NCBI GenBank assembly: GCA_002173095.1
Contig: NHBK01000009.1
Coordinates: 62,001-126,000, forward strand
Length of the DNA: 64,000 nt
Reading direction: 5' to 3'
DNA from: Hyphomonadaceae bacterium TMED5
GTDB taxonomy: Bacteria; Pseudomonadota; Alphaproteobacteria; Caulobacterales; Hyphomonadaceae
Position 1 is the stretch's first letter; each line of letters opens with the position of its first letter. The notes under the pieces are model-generated. The model saw nothing but the letters and a program-made list of their open reading frames with translations, did not search any database and had not been told where the DNA came from. This document shows, piece by piece, positions 17,657 to 25,154 of the stretch. The translations under genes were made by a program, and so were the position numbers.

Positions 17657-19177
17657 TTATTCCACCTGAGGAGGTTCTCCCAGGCCACGCAGAACCCGGG
17701 CGTCCCGGTCATAGATATCATCCAGATAGCGAACGCCGCCCAGACCATCATTCACTGCGGTGAAGTAGAGGATGTGGACAGGCACGCGCGCGGCGAGCGT
17801 CGCTCGGGTTTCTCTGCCGCTGGCGACGGCCTGATCGACGCGTTCGCTTGTCCAGTCTGTTGTTTCTTCTAAAAGCCAGCGGGACAGCTCAATCGGATAT
17901 TGCGTGCGCAGGCAGCCGGATGAAAAGGCGCGCTGGCTCTGTGCGAATAGGCCACGCGATGGCGTGTCGTGCAGGTAAACATTGTGCACGTTCGGGAACA
18001 TGATTTTCACCTGGCCCAGTGCATTGTCCGGCCCCGGTGCCTGACGCAGTCGGAATGGGAAGTTTGACGCCGAATAGTCATTCCAGTTGATCGTTGACGG
18101 GTCGACGACTTGTCCAGCGGCATTCAACACTTGAAAGCCGAGGCGGGTTACCGCGCCCGGGTCACGTTGGAACATTGGCAGTTTGTCTGCGCGAGCGAGG
18201 CTGGTTGGTGTTTCCCACCATGGATTAAACACGATGTATTCGATCTCATCAGAGAAAACCGGCGTGCGACGATAATTGCGGCCAACAATAGTCAGATGGG
18301 TTTGAACTGGCTGGCCATCTTCATAGGCCGTGACTTCAAACCCGGCGATGTTCGCGCGCAGATGGCGACGGCCGAGATCGGCCGGAAGCCAGCGCCAGCG
18401 TTCCAGATTGACCCGTACCTGATTGATACGCTCGGTGACGCCGCGATTGAGAGCGGTGATGGTCGCCGTGCCGACAATGCCGTCAGCTTCCAGTCCTTGC
18501 TGTGCCTGAAAGGTCTCCACGGCGATGACAGTGTCTTCGCCAAACACGCCGCTGATTTCAAACTCTTCGGCGAGGAAGCCCAGTTGTTTCAGGCGTGTCT
18601 GAAGCGCACTGACGCGAACGCCCAGATCATTTTCGCGCATGGTCGGCCCGGCGGGCACCTGGGTCATTGGGATTTCAGCTTCGGCGCGCAGGTTTGCAAG
18701 TTCGCTCACCAGCGCACGATAGCCCGGTTGAATGGGCGCGAACTGTTCAAGGCTTCCCGCAATGTTTCCGGTTTGAAGTGCATAGCGCAGCACTGAAGTG
18801 AAGTCGGTCGGGTGGTGAATGACGGTCCAGTCTGGCTCAACCGAAACGGCATCCAGCTTGCCATAGGCGAGGTGCGCGGCTGCCATCAGCCAGGCGCTTG
18901 TGGCGACCCGGTCACGGCCAACAGATTCATGACGAAGCTCACGAAGGCGCGCCAGACGATAGTGAGCAGGTTCAAGGCCGTGAGCGCTCAGGCCCTCAAT
19001 GGCGGCGATCAGAGCATCATAATTCGCGTCGTTCCAGACTTCGGAGGTGCCTTGGTCTTCGTAAAAGCGGGCTGTCGCTTCAGTCGCGATGCGCTGTCCC
19101 TGAACGATCTGGGCATGTGCGCTTTGAGCCAGTCTCAGAGTGAAGATGAAAGCGAGACAAAGGCCGGGTAATTTCAT
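17657..19177 (-). CDS. L,D-transpeptidase, YcbB/LdtD-like, periplasmic
   Basis: Cell-wall enzyme that forms 3-3 crosslinks in peptidoglycan or attaches proteins to it. A signal peptide covers residues 1-23 (ending SAHAQ). A peptidoglycan-binding domain at about 185-250 shows VSALQTRLKQLGFL and VFGEDTVIAVETFQ. The catalytic YkuD domain has HDTPSRGLFAQSQRAFSSG followed by CLR, with the nucleophilic Cys. The 506-aa length and large N-terminal scaffold fit the YcbB type. ATG 19177 is preferred because GGAG lies six bases upstream; ATG 19189 is also in frame. Confidence 0.93.
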   Translation of the reverse strand: MKLPGLCLAFIFTLRLAQSAHAQIVQGQRIATEATARFYEDQGTSEVWNDANYDALIAAIEGLSAHGLEPAHYRLARLRELRHESVGRDRVATSAWLMAAAHLAYGKLDAVSVEPDWTVIHHPTDFTSVLRYALQTGNIAGSLEQFAPIQPGYRALVSELANLRAEAEIPMTQVPAGPTMRENDLGVRVSALQTRLKQLGFLAEEFEISGVFGEDTVIAVETFQAQQGLEADGIVGTATITALNRGVTERINQVRVNLERWRWLPADLGRRHLRANIAGFEVTAYEDGQPVQTHLTIVGRNYRRTPVFSDEIEYIVFNPWWETPTSLARADKLPMFQRDPGAVTRLGFQVLNAAGQVVDPSTINWNDYSASNFPFRLRQAPGPDNALGQVKIMFPNVHNVYLHDTPSRGLFAQSQRAFSSGCLRTQYPIELSRWLLEETTDWTSERVDQAVASGRETRATLAARVPVHILYFTAVNDGLGGVRYLDDIYDRDARVLRGLGEPPQVE

Positions 19178-19250
19178 GCCCATCTCCATAGCTGGGATAT
19201 TATACGCCTATGTGGATTAGCGGCCAGTTTCGTCAAGCAGATTAAACAGC

Positions 19251-19967
19251 TTAGCGCGCGAGCAATGTGCCCGTTTCCGAAGACAAAAGAAGCGCGCCCG
19301 TTTCATCCACGCTCGCCTGCACAGGGCTGGCAAGCACGCTCAGAAATTTGCTTTCCATGTCCATAAGCGCTGGTGGGCAGGCCCGGCGCGTGGTGGCGAG
19401 CGCAGAGAAGGTGATCAGCCGATCAGACATTTCATATGTGCCGGTGAACTGGTTGCAGCCGGTGCGGCCGGATACAGCGCCAGTGTCTTCGAAATGTAGT
19501 TCTGCGCGCGCCATATCAGGAATACCCTGACCCATCAGGTCTTCGACCACCCAGACATGTCCTGTCAGATTCATATTATCCTCTGTGGCGAACATAGTGG
19601 AGGACTGGATAAAGCATTGATCCAGCGCGACGCCGTTGATTTCCAGACCGGCATCGCGCCCCTTTGCCCAGAAGGTGACAAAGCCGTGCTGTGTTTCGGC
19701 TTCATAGCGAATGCCAGAACCGGAGGGGACCTGAGGCAGTGTCATCATGCCGATATTGGTCTGGATCATCGCCGCGTTGGCATAGACGTCTGCTGTCACG
19801 GTTTCAGTGCCGCAGCTGTAAATGGTCGTGCTGATTGGCGTTTCATTCTGTCCAATCAGGGATTCATCTGCCGGGCCTGTAGGTGTCGCCTCTTCCGCCG
19901 GGTCACTGCCGCAAGCTGCGAGAAGTAAAGCAGATGCCATAATGGCCAAAGTCGCGCTGAGTTTCAT
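19251..19967 (-). CDS. MliC-like plus META (HslJ-like) domain lipoprotein
   Basis: Predicted outer-membrane lipoprotein (238 aa). The lipobox is LLAAC with Cys19. Residues 47-115 resemble the MliC family (membrane-bound lysozyme inhibitor: IYSCGTETVTADVY, then a GSGIRYEAETQHGFVTFW stretch), and residues 135-235 a META/HslJ domain (HVWVVEDLMGQGIP, TGCNQFTGTYE, ATTRRACPP). Combining a lysozyme-inhibitor-like and a META domain in one polypeptide suggests an envelope protection role, which is inference. It lies just upstream of the L,D-transpeptidase on the same strand. Confidence 0.8.
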   Translation of the reverse strand: MKLSATLAIMASALLLAACGSDPAEEATPTGPADESLIGQNETPISTTIYSCGTETVTADVYANAAMIQTNIGMMTLPQVPSGSGIRYEAETQHGFVTFWAKGRDAGLEINGVALDQCFIQSSTMFATEDNMNLTGHVWVVEDLMGQGIPDMARAELHFEDTGAVSGRTGCNQFTGTYEMSDRLITFSALATTRRACPPALMDMESKFLSVLASPVQASVDETGALLLSSETGTLLAR

Positions 19968-20044
19968 GTCTGCCCCTTGTGAAGCCGTGAAATGCGTACC
20001 GGCTCCACAATATGACAGACTTCTCTCTCTCAGGCGAGTTCGGG

Positions 20045-20776
20045 CTAGTTTGCTAAACTGCGGGATAGACGAAATTGGAAGACGGCGTCTGGTGCCGCGT
20101 CGGATAGCCCGGTCAGGGCGCCGATGGTCCAGTTTGTGTCGACGGGGCCCGGCCCTGAAAGGGTCGCGCCGCCCAGATGTCTCTGATTGCTGAAATCGTC
20201 TTCGGTGCGCCCCCAGGATGAGTAAAGATCGAATCCCAGCCGCATATCATTTGGCAATCGCCGGGACAGTCGCGCACGTGTTTCCAGTGTCACGCCGTCA
20301 TCATTGGCAGAGTTGAACTCCTTATCGACGGAGGCCATGAGTCGTGTACGCCAATGGGGCGTAAGGTCGATCTGGTTCAGCCAGTTCACTCCAATGCGCT
20401 GTTGCTCGCGGCGTTCATCCTGACGCACATCAATGCGCAGCGCTGATTTGTAGGGGGCGTACGGTTCGCGTCCGTAAAACTGCCAGAGAAGGTCTGCTTC
20501 AATGTAGGAGAATTGCGGGCCGGTGTTTTCACCATCCTGCCAGCCGGCAATCGCTCGGACCCGCAAAGTGTCCGTGATGGCGTGTGCGCCGCTCAGTCGG
20601 TAGGAAAATACGGTATCGTCATTTGTCTCAGCGGCACCTGCGCGGAATTCGATGGCGGAACCGGGAGATACTTGCGGGCCTGAAACGCTGCTGGTGGATT
20701 GCGCAAAGGCGGCCTCACCAGACAGTATTAAGGTCGCCATAGCGGCAATCCGGCGGAAGAGTGATGCGATTTCCAA
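20045..20776 (-). CDS. Exported, probably outer-membrane beta-barrel protein
   Basis: Function unknown. A signal-like N-terminus (LFRRIAAMATLILSGEAAFAQ) is followed by alternating polar/hydrophobic strands with many aromatic and Arg/Asp residues (SAIEFRAGAAETNDDTVFSY, RVRAIAGWQDGENT, TRARLSRRLPNDMRLGFDLY), typical of outer-membrane barrels. The C-terminus FQFRLSRSLAN is strand-like but does not end in Phe. The start is uncertain: TTG 20776 gives a complete signal peptide, TTG 20812 is upstream, and the first ATG (about 20740) would leave a very short signal. It is divergent from trmD. Confidence 0.65.
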   Translation of the reverse strand: MEIASLFRRIAAMATLILSGEAAFAQSTSSVSGPQVSPGSAIEFRAGAAETNDDTVFSYRLSGAHAITDTLRVRAIAGWQDGENTGPQFSYIEADLLWQFYGREPYAPYKSALRIDVRQDERREQQRIGVNWLNQIDLTPHWRTRLMASVDKEFNSANDDGVTLETRARLSRRLPNDMRLGFDLYSSWGRTEDDFSNQRHLGGATLSGPGPVDTNWTIGALTGLSDAAPDAVFQFRLSRSLAN

Positions 20777-20957
20777 GCAGGTCGGCCTATAAATATTACA
20801 GTTTTGTGACAATCAAACATAGGGATGTGATGCGCCGGGCCAAGGCCGTGATGGGGTTTTGTGGGCGACTTTTATTTTTCAGCTACGAATGTTAGGGGTC
20901 CGCGCTGAGCTTAAGTGGGGCTTGTCTGCCATCCGCTTTGCGTATTGAGAGCGTGAA

Positions 20958-21659
20958 ATGTCCTATCGCACCACTGTCTTATCTCTCTTCCCGGAGGCTT
21001 TTCCGGGCATATTGGGCACCTCCATTATCGGTCGTGCGCTGGAAAATGACATTTGGTCGCTAGAAACACTGGACATTCGGAGTTTTTCCGATCATAAGCA
21101 CCGCTCTGTTGACGACACCCCTGCTGGGGGAGGTGCCGGTATGGTACTTCGACCCGATGTGGTGGCGACAGCGATTGATGCGGTTGATCGTCAGGACCGA
21201 CCGCTCATTTATCTGAGCCCGAGAGGTAAAACGCTTACTCAGGCCCGGGTGCGAGAATTGTCTTCTGGCCCTGGGGTTATCCTGATTTGCGGACGCTTTG
21301 AAGGCCTGGATGAGCGTGTGATTGAGGCACGTGATATTGAGGAAGTCAGTATCGGGGATTACATCCTCGCTGGCGGTGAAGTGGCGGCCATGGTCCTCCT
21401 TGAGGCGGTTGTCAGACTTCTTCCCGGTGTCGCGGGTAATGATCTCTCGCTCGAAGAAGAAAGTTTCGAGTCCGGCTTGCTCGAATATCCTCATTATACA
21501 CGACCGCGTGTATGGGAGGGGCGGACAACTCCGGACGTATTGCTATCGGGTGACCATGGCGCCGTTGATAAATGGCGACGTGAAAAGTCCGAAGAACTGA
21601 CAAGAATTCGCCGACCAGATCTCTGGGACGCATTTAAGGAACGTAAAGAGCAAGGCTGA
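20958..21659 (+). CDS. trmD: tRNA (guanine-N1)-methyltransferase TrmD
   Basis: SPOUT methyltransferase that methylates G37 of tRNAs to prevent frameshifting. The SAM-binding trefoil knot is visible in [34 protein letters not shown] and [11 protein letters not shown]; the length of 233 aa is normal. It is 32 bases upstream of rplS, as usual, but the other usual partners rpsP and rimM are not upstream; instead the neighbour is an opposite-strand outer-membrane gene. Confidence 0.97.
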   Translation: MSYRTTVLSLFPEAFPGILGTSIIGRALENDIWSLETLDIRSFSDHKHRSVDDTPAGGGAGMVLRPDVVATAIDAVDRQDRPLIYLSPRGKTLTQARVRELSSGPGVILICGRFEGLDERVIEARDIEEVSIGDYILAGGEVAAMVLLEAVVRLLPGVAGNDLSLEEESFESGLLEYPHYTRPRVWEGRTTPDVLLSGDHGAVDKWRREKSEELTRIRRPDLWDAFKERKEQG

Positions 21660-21691
21660 GAAGCCTGGTTTGAGAGGCCGGAGTAAAGAAG

Positions 21692-22237
21692 ATGACGAAC
21701 ATCATCGCAGAGCTTGAAAAAGAAGAGATTGCCCGCGTTGCTGGTGACAAAGAGATCCCGAACTTTTCTCCGGGTGACACCCTCACGGTCAACGTGAAGA
21801 TTAAAGAGGGCGACCGTGAGCGCGTTCAGCGTTACGAAGGCGTCTGCATCGCACGTTCAGGCGGTGGCCTGAATGAAAGCTTCACCGTTCGCAAAATCTC
21901 TTTCGGCGAAGGTGTTGAGCGCGTATTCCCACTTTACTCTCCAAACATTGAGAGCATTGAAGTGAAGCGTAAGGGTAAAGTTCGCCGTGCGAAACTTTAC
22001 TATCTGCGTGACCGTCGCGGTAAATCTGCTCGTATTGCTGAGCGTACAACCGGCCACGGCATCGAAGTTCGCGAGAACATTCTCGGCAAAACTGAGCGTA
22101 AGCGTAAAAACGAAGCTGCTAAAGCTGAGCGTAAAGCTCGCGCAGCTGAAGAGCGCGCAGCTCAGGCTAAAGCAAAAGAAGCTGAAGCTGCAGCAGCGGC
22201 TGAAGCGGAAGCAAACGCTGAGGGCGGCGAGGAATAG
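21692..22237 (+). CDS. rplS: 50S ribosomal protein L19 with long alanine-rich tail
   Basis: Large-subunit ribosomal protein at the 30S interface. Residues 1-115 form the standard L19 ([54 protein letters not shown]). After about residue 125 the protein has an extra segment, rich in Ala, Glu, Lys and Arg, ending [10 protein letters not shown]. At 181 aa it is some 55-65 residues longer than typical bacterial L19. It follows trmD by 32 bases and is followed by a strong terminator. Confidence 0.96.
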   Translation: MTNIIAELEKEEIARVAGDKEIPNFSPGDTLTVNVKIKEGDRERVQRYEGVCIARSGGGLNESFTVRKISFGEGVERVFPLYSPNIESIEVKRKGKVRRAKLYYLRDRRGKSARIAERTTGHGIEVRENILGKTERKRKNEAAKAERKARAAEERAAQAKAKEAEAAAAAEAEANAEGGEE

Positions 22238-22273
22238 GATCCTCTCTGAACTTCAGAGTTCTGAATTCAAGAT

Positions 22274-22304
22274 AAGGCAGGTACCGCAAGGGCCTGCCTT
22301 TTTC
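22274..22304 (+). terminator. Rho-independent terminator of trmD-rplS
   Basis: AAGGCAGG (22274-22281) pairs with CCTGCCTT (22293-22300), followed by TTTTCTTT. It lies 36 bases after the rplS stop. Confidence 0.88.
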
Positions 22305-22434
22305 TTTGCCCGAAACCCGACATTTTTCCTTACACTGTCACGTAGGGGAACAAACCGCTTTCCAAAACGTCGATTGCCTGCATAGATTTTACATCTGTCG
22401 CTAATCATAGCGCTTAACCATCTGGGGCAAAAAA

Positions 22435-22860
22435 ATGTGTTTTATCAAAGAGTTCAAAGAGTTCGCCGTTAAGGGCAATGTGGTTGACCTGGCGGTTGGC
22501 TTTATTCTGGGCGGCGCGTTTTCTACCATAGTTAAGTCACTGGTGAACGACATCATCATGCCGCCGATCGGGCTTGTTTTGGGTGGCGTAGATTTCTCAA
22601 ATCTGGCCGTCGTTCTGAAGCCTGAAGTCCTTGCCGAGGACGGCACCGTAGCAACCGAAGCTGTGACCATTGGCTATGGTCTTTTCATCAATAACGTTCT
22701 TTCTTTCGTCATTGTGGCGCTTTGCCTGTTCTTCATCATTAAGGGGATGAATTCCCTGAAGAAGAAAGAGGAAGAGAAACCTGCTGAGCCTGAAGTTCCA
22801 CCGCCGCCGCCGCGCGAAGAAGTTCTTCTGGAGGAGATCCGGGATCTTCTGAAAAAGTAG
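22435..22860 (+). CDS. mscL: Large-conductance mechanosensitive channel MscL
   Basis: Homopentameric inner-membrane channel that releases solutes on hypo-osmotic shock. The N-terminal helix [20 protein letters not shown] and first transmembrane segment with the pore glycine motif ([18 protein letters not shown]) are typical, a second membrane helix is near residues 78-100 ([19 protein letters not shown]), and a charged cytoplasmic C-terminal helix ends [11 protein letters not shown]. Length is 141 aa. It has its own terminator and seems monocistronic. Confidence 0.97.
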   Translation: MCFIKEFKEFAVKGNVVDLAVGFILGGAFSTIVKSLVNDIIMPPIGLVLGGVDFSNLAVVLKPEVLAEDGTVATEAVTIGYGLFINNVLSFVIVALCLFFIIKGMNSLKKKEEEKPAEPEVPPPPPREEVLLEEIRDLLKK

Positions 22861-22888
22861 CGCCTCTTCTGTTTTGTCAGAATTGATG

Positions 22889-22920
22889 AGCCTCCGGTGC
22901 GTTGCGCCGGGGGCTTTTTT
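22889..22920 (+). terminator. Rho-independent terminator of mscL
   Basis: GCCTCCGG and CCGGGGGC form the stem around a TGCGTTGCG loop, followed by six T. It begins 29 bases after the mscL stop. Confidence 0.88.
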
Positions 22921-22937
22921 AATCTCGATTAAATAAT

Positions 22938-22951
22938 ACAGAAAAATCTGT
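22938..22951. promoter_or_regulatory. Short palindrome upstream of the ACR3 gene
   Basis: ACAGA-AAAA-TCTGT, a 5-bp inverted repeat within an AT-rich stretch about 55 bases before the transporter start. Together with the inverted repeat at 22964-22989 it may be part of a regulated promoter. No regulator gene is adjacent. Confidence 0.3.
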
Positions 22952-22963
22952 AATATTGTCATC

Positions 22964-22989
22964 ATAGTGTTATAGAACGCTCACACTAT
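22964..22989. promoter_or_regulatory. 7-bp inverted repeat upstream of the ACR3 gene, possible operator
   Basis: ATAGTGT (22964-22970) and ACACTAT (22983-22989) are perfect inverted copies around a 12-base spacer, 15 bases before the start of the transporter gene, where an ArsR-type repressor could act. No arsR gene is present next to it. Confidence 0.45.
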
Positions 22990-23004
22990 GAATGGTTCAC
23001 CGCA

Positions 23005-24075
23005 GTGATTGGGAGAGCTGGTGTGGGTTTTTTTGAGCGATTTCTATCTGTTTGGGTTGGGCTTTGTATTGTAGCCGGCATTTTGCTTGGCTCGTTGCTG
23101 CCGGGCGTGTTTTCGCTTCTGGCCTCATTCGAATATGCCAATGTAAATCTGCTCGTCGCACTGCTGATCTGGGCGATGGTCTATCCGATGATGGTGTCGG
23201 TGGATTTTGCCAGCCTGAAGGGCATTCATAATCGCCCGAAAGGTCTCATCATTACGGTCGTTGTGAATTGGCTGATCAAGCCATTCACCATGGCGGCGCT
23301 GGGCGTTCTGTTCTTCCGTTATGTGTTCTCAGGCTTCATTCCGACTGAAGATGCGAGCCAGTACATTGCCGGTCTGATCCTTCTCGGCGCGGCGCCGTGT
23401 ACCGCCATGGTGTTTGTCTGGTCTCAACTGACAAAAGGTGATCCGAATTACACGCTCGTCCAAGTCTCCCTCAATGATGTGATTATGGTGTTCGCGTTCG
23501 CGCCTATTGTCGCCTTGTTGCTTGGCGTGACGGATATCGCCATTCCATGGTCGACGCTTATTCTTTCGGTTGTTCTTTATGTGATCGTGCCGCTCGCGGC
23601 GGGTATTCTGACCCGAGTGATGCTGCTCAAGGGCGGAGATGCGGCGGCTGTGGATCGCTTTACCGGTTCTGTGAAACCATTCTCTGTTCTGGGTTTGCTC
23701 GCGACTGTTGTCTTGCTCTTTGGCTTTCAGGGCCGCGTTATTCTTGAAAATCCGATGTTGATTGGACTGATCGCCATTCCAATTCTGGTTCAGTCATATG
23801 GCATTTTCGCGATTGCCTACGGCGCCGCTTTTGCTTGGAAAGTGCCTCACCGTATCGCAGCGCCATGTGCGCTGATTGGGACGTCTAACTTTTTTGAGCT
23901 GGCCGTAGCGGTTGCGATTGGGCTTTACGGACTGAACTCGGGTGCGGCGCTGGTCACCGTGGTTGGCGTTCTTGTCGAAGTGCCGGTGATGCTGTCGCTC
24001 GTGGCGTTTGCTAATCGCACGCGCGAACGTTTTGAAAGTCAGGCTGCGGCAGGCAGCCCGGCTGCTGCTGAATAA
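23005..24075 (+). CDS. ACR3-family arsenite efflux transporter
   Basis: Predicted inner-membrane exporter (356 aa) of the bile acid:sodium symporter/ACR3 superfamily, which expels As(III). About ten hydrophobic helices are visible. The ACR3 signature region is [19 protein letters not shown] near residues 126-144, with the conserved Cys; another conserved stretch is [19 protein letters not shown]. The start is GTG 23005 ([19 protein letters not shown]). An arsenic resistance operon is absent: no arsR, arsC or arsH adjoin, so the role rests on family membership. Confidence 0.88.
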   Translation: MIGRAGVGFFERFLSVWVGLCIVAGILLGSLLPGVFSLLASFEYANVNLLVALLIWAMVYPMMVSVDFASLKGIHNRPKGLIITVVVNWLIKPFTMAALGVLFFRYVFSGFIPTEDASQYIAGLILLGAAPCTAMVFVWSQLTKGDPNYTLVQVSLNDVIMVFAFAPIVALLLGVTDIAIPWSTLILSVVLYVIVPLAAGILTRVMLLKGGDAAAVDRFTGSVKPFSVLGLLATVVLLFGFQGRVILENPMLIGLIAIPILVQSYGIFAIAYGAAFAWKVPHRIAAPCALIGTSNFFELAVAVAIGLYGLNSGAALVTVVGVLVEVPVMLSLVAFANRTRERFESQAAAGSPAAAE

Positions 24076-24081
24076 GAAAAA

Positions 24082-24103
24082 CCTCCGCTTTTTGGGGCGG
24101 AGG
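24082..24103 (+). terminator. Hairpin after the ACR3 gene
   Basis: CCTCCGC (24082-24088) pairs with GCGGAGG (24097-24103), 6 bases after the stop. There is no long T-run downstream (CTTAAGG), but on the minus strand the stem is followed by TTTTTCTT, so it may also stop the opposite-strand transcript of the next gene. Confidence 0.6.
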
Positions 24104-24128
24104 CTTAAGGTGTGGAGTGTGTTGAACT

Positions 24129-24911
24129 CTATTTCACGAAAGTGAAAAGGAACTGATCCGTGCTGCCTCGAATAGTGGGATCGAACACATTTCGCGTGCC
24201 GTCGTCTTCCGGGTTCGCAAACAGATCCGATGTATCAGCGAGCGTGAGCCCTGCGCCTTCAGCAAGGCTGGTAATAATGTCCGGATCAATGCGGTGCGTG
24301 TCGCCGCCTGTGGATGCTGGTGCGCCTTCCGGTGCAGCGTGATCGAGAACGATCAGTTTTCCGCCATCGCCAAGAATGCGGGCAATCTCAGCGAAGGTCT
24401 CTTCCGGGTCGCCAAAGCCCTGTGGCCGGTTATCCGGCATGAACCAAAGCTCGTGCGGGCCTTGCATTCAGGTGACAAAATCGACGCTTCCATCTTCAAT
24501 AGATGACATGTCATAGAAATCTGATTCCAGATAAATGACCGTGCCGGGCAGTGTGCCATTATCGATACGCGGATGGATGTCTGCTTCCCAGAATGCCGCA
24601 AATTCTGCCGGGTTCTGCATATAGACTGTGCCTTCCGGGCCGACCACATGGGCTAGAAGCGGGGTGAAATATCCGCCGCCTGCTTCCATTTCCACGACGG
24701 TGTCGCCCGGTTCAATGCCGGCGAATATCAGCGCGCTCAGCGGATCACGCGCAGCATCGCGTTCAAGGTCTTCTTCCGTGCGGGTGTCGATCATCACGGC
24801 TTCCTCATAAAGCGCGAGGTGATCTGGACTTGTTGTGGTGCTTTCTGTTGGCGTGGTGCAGGCACCAAGCGCGAGCAGGGCTGCGCTTGCCGTCATCAGG
24901 GTGAATTTCAT
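24129..24911 (-). pseudogene. Methyltransferase-like lipoprotein gene interrupted by an in-frame TGA
   Basis: One continuous reading frame with a single internal TGA at 24470-24468. The first part (147 aa) has a lipobox (LLALGAC) and the start of a SAM-methyltransferase-like fold (GDTVVEMEAGGGYFTPLLA), ending SVDFVT. The second part starts with the codon right after the stop (MQGPHELWFMPDNRPQ) and continues to DQFLFTFVK. Together they give about 260 residues, like COG4798-type predicted methyltransferases. One base change (for example TGG to TGA) would explain it. Whether the gene is dead, suppressed or a sequencing error cannot be told. Selenocysteine is unlikely: nothing supports it. Confidence 0.8.
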
Positions 24912-25154
24912 AATGCGTCCTCCGAAATTGCTGGCAGCTTAAGCTGAACATTTCAGATGCGCATGTCACATGCGTGTGAGAGTGGCGTTATCTGAACCTA
25001 TTTATAAGTCGGCCTTATCCTGTGGGCATGAACCCGCATCAGATGAGGCAGGTCTGCGCAGAAGCCGTTCAGGCGAATGACAATCGCCACGCAAGGCTCG
25101 ACAGATAAGCCGCACCCGTCTTAGCTCGCTCTCAGTGATATCCGGGGAGTTGGT

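Noticed and set aside
24468-24470. Selenocysteine at the internal TGA of the methyltransferase-like gene.
   Set aside because: No stem-loop follows that I can support, the family is not known to use Sec, and a nonsense change explains it.
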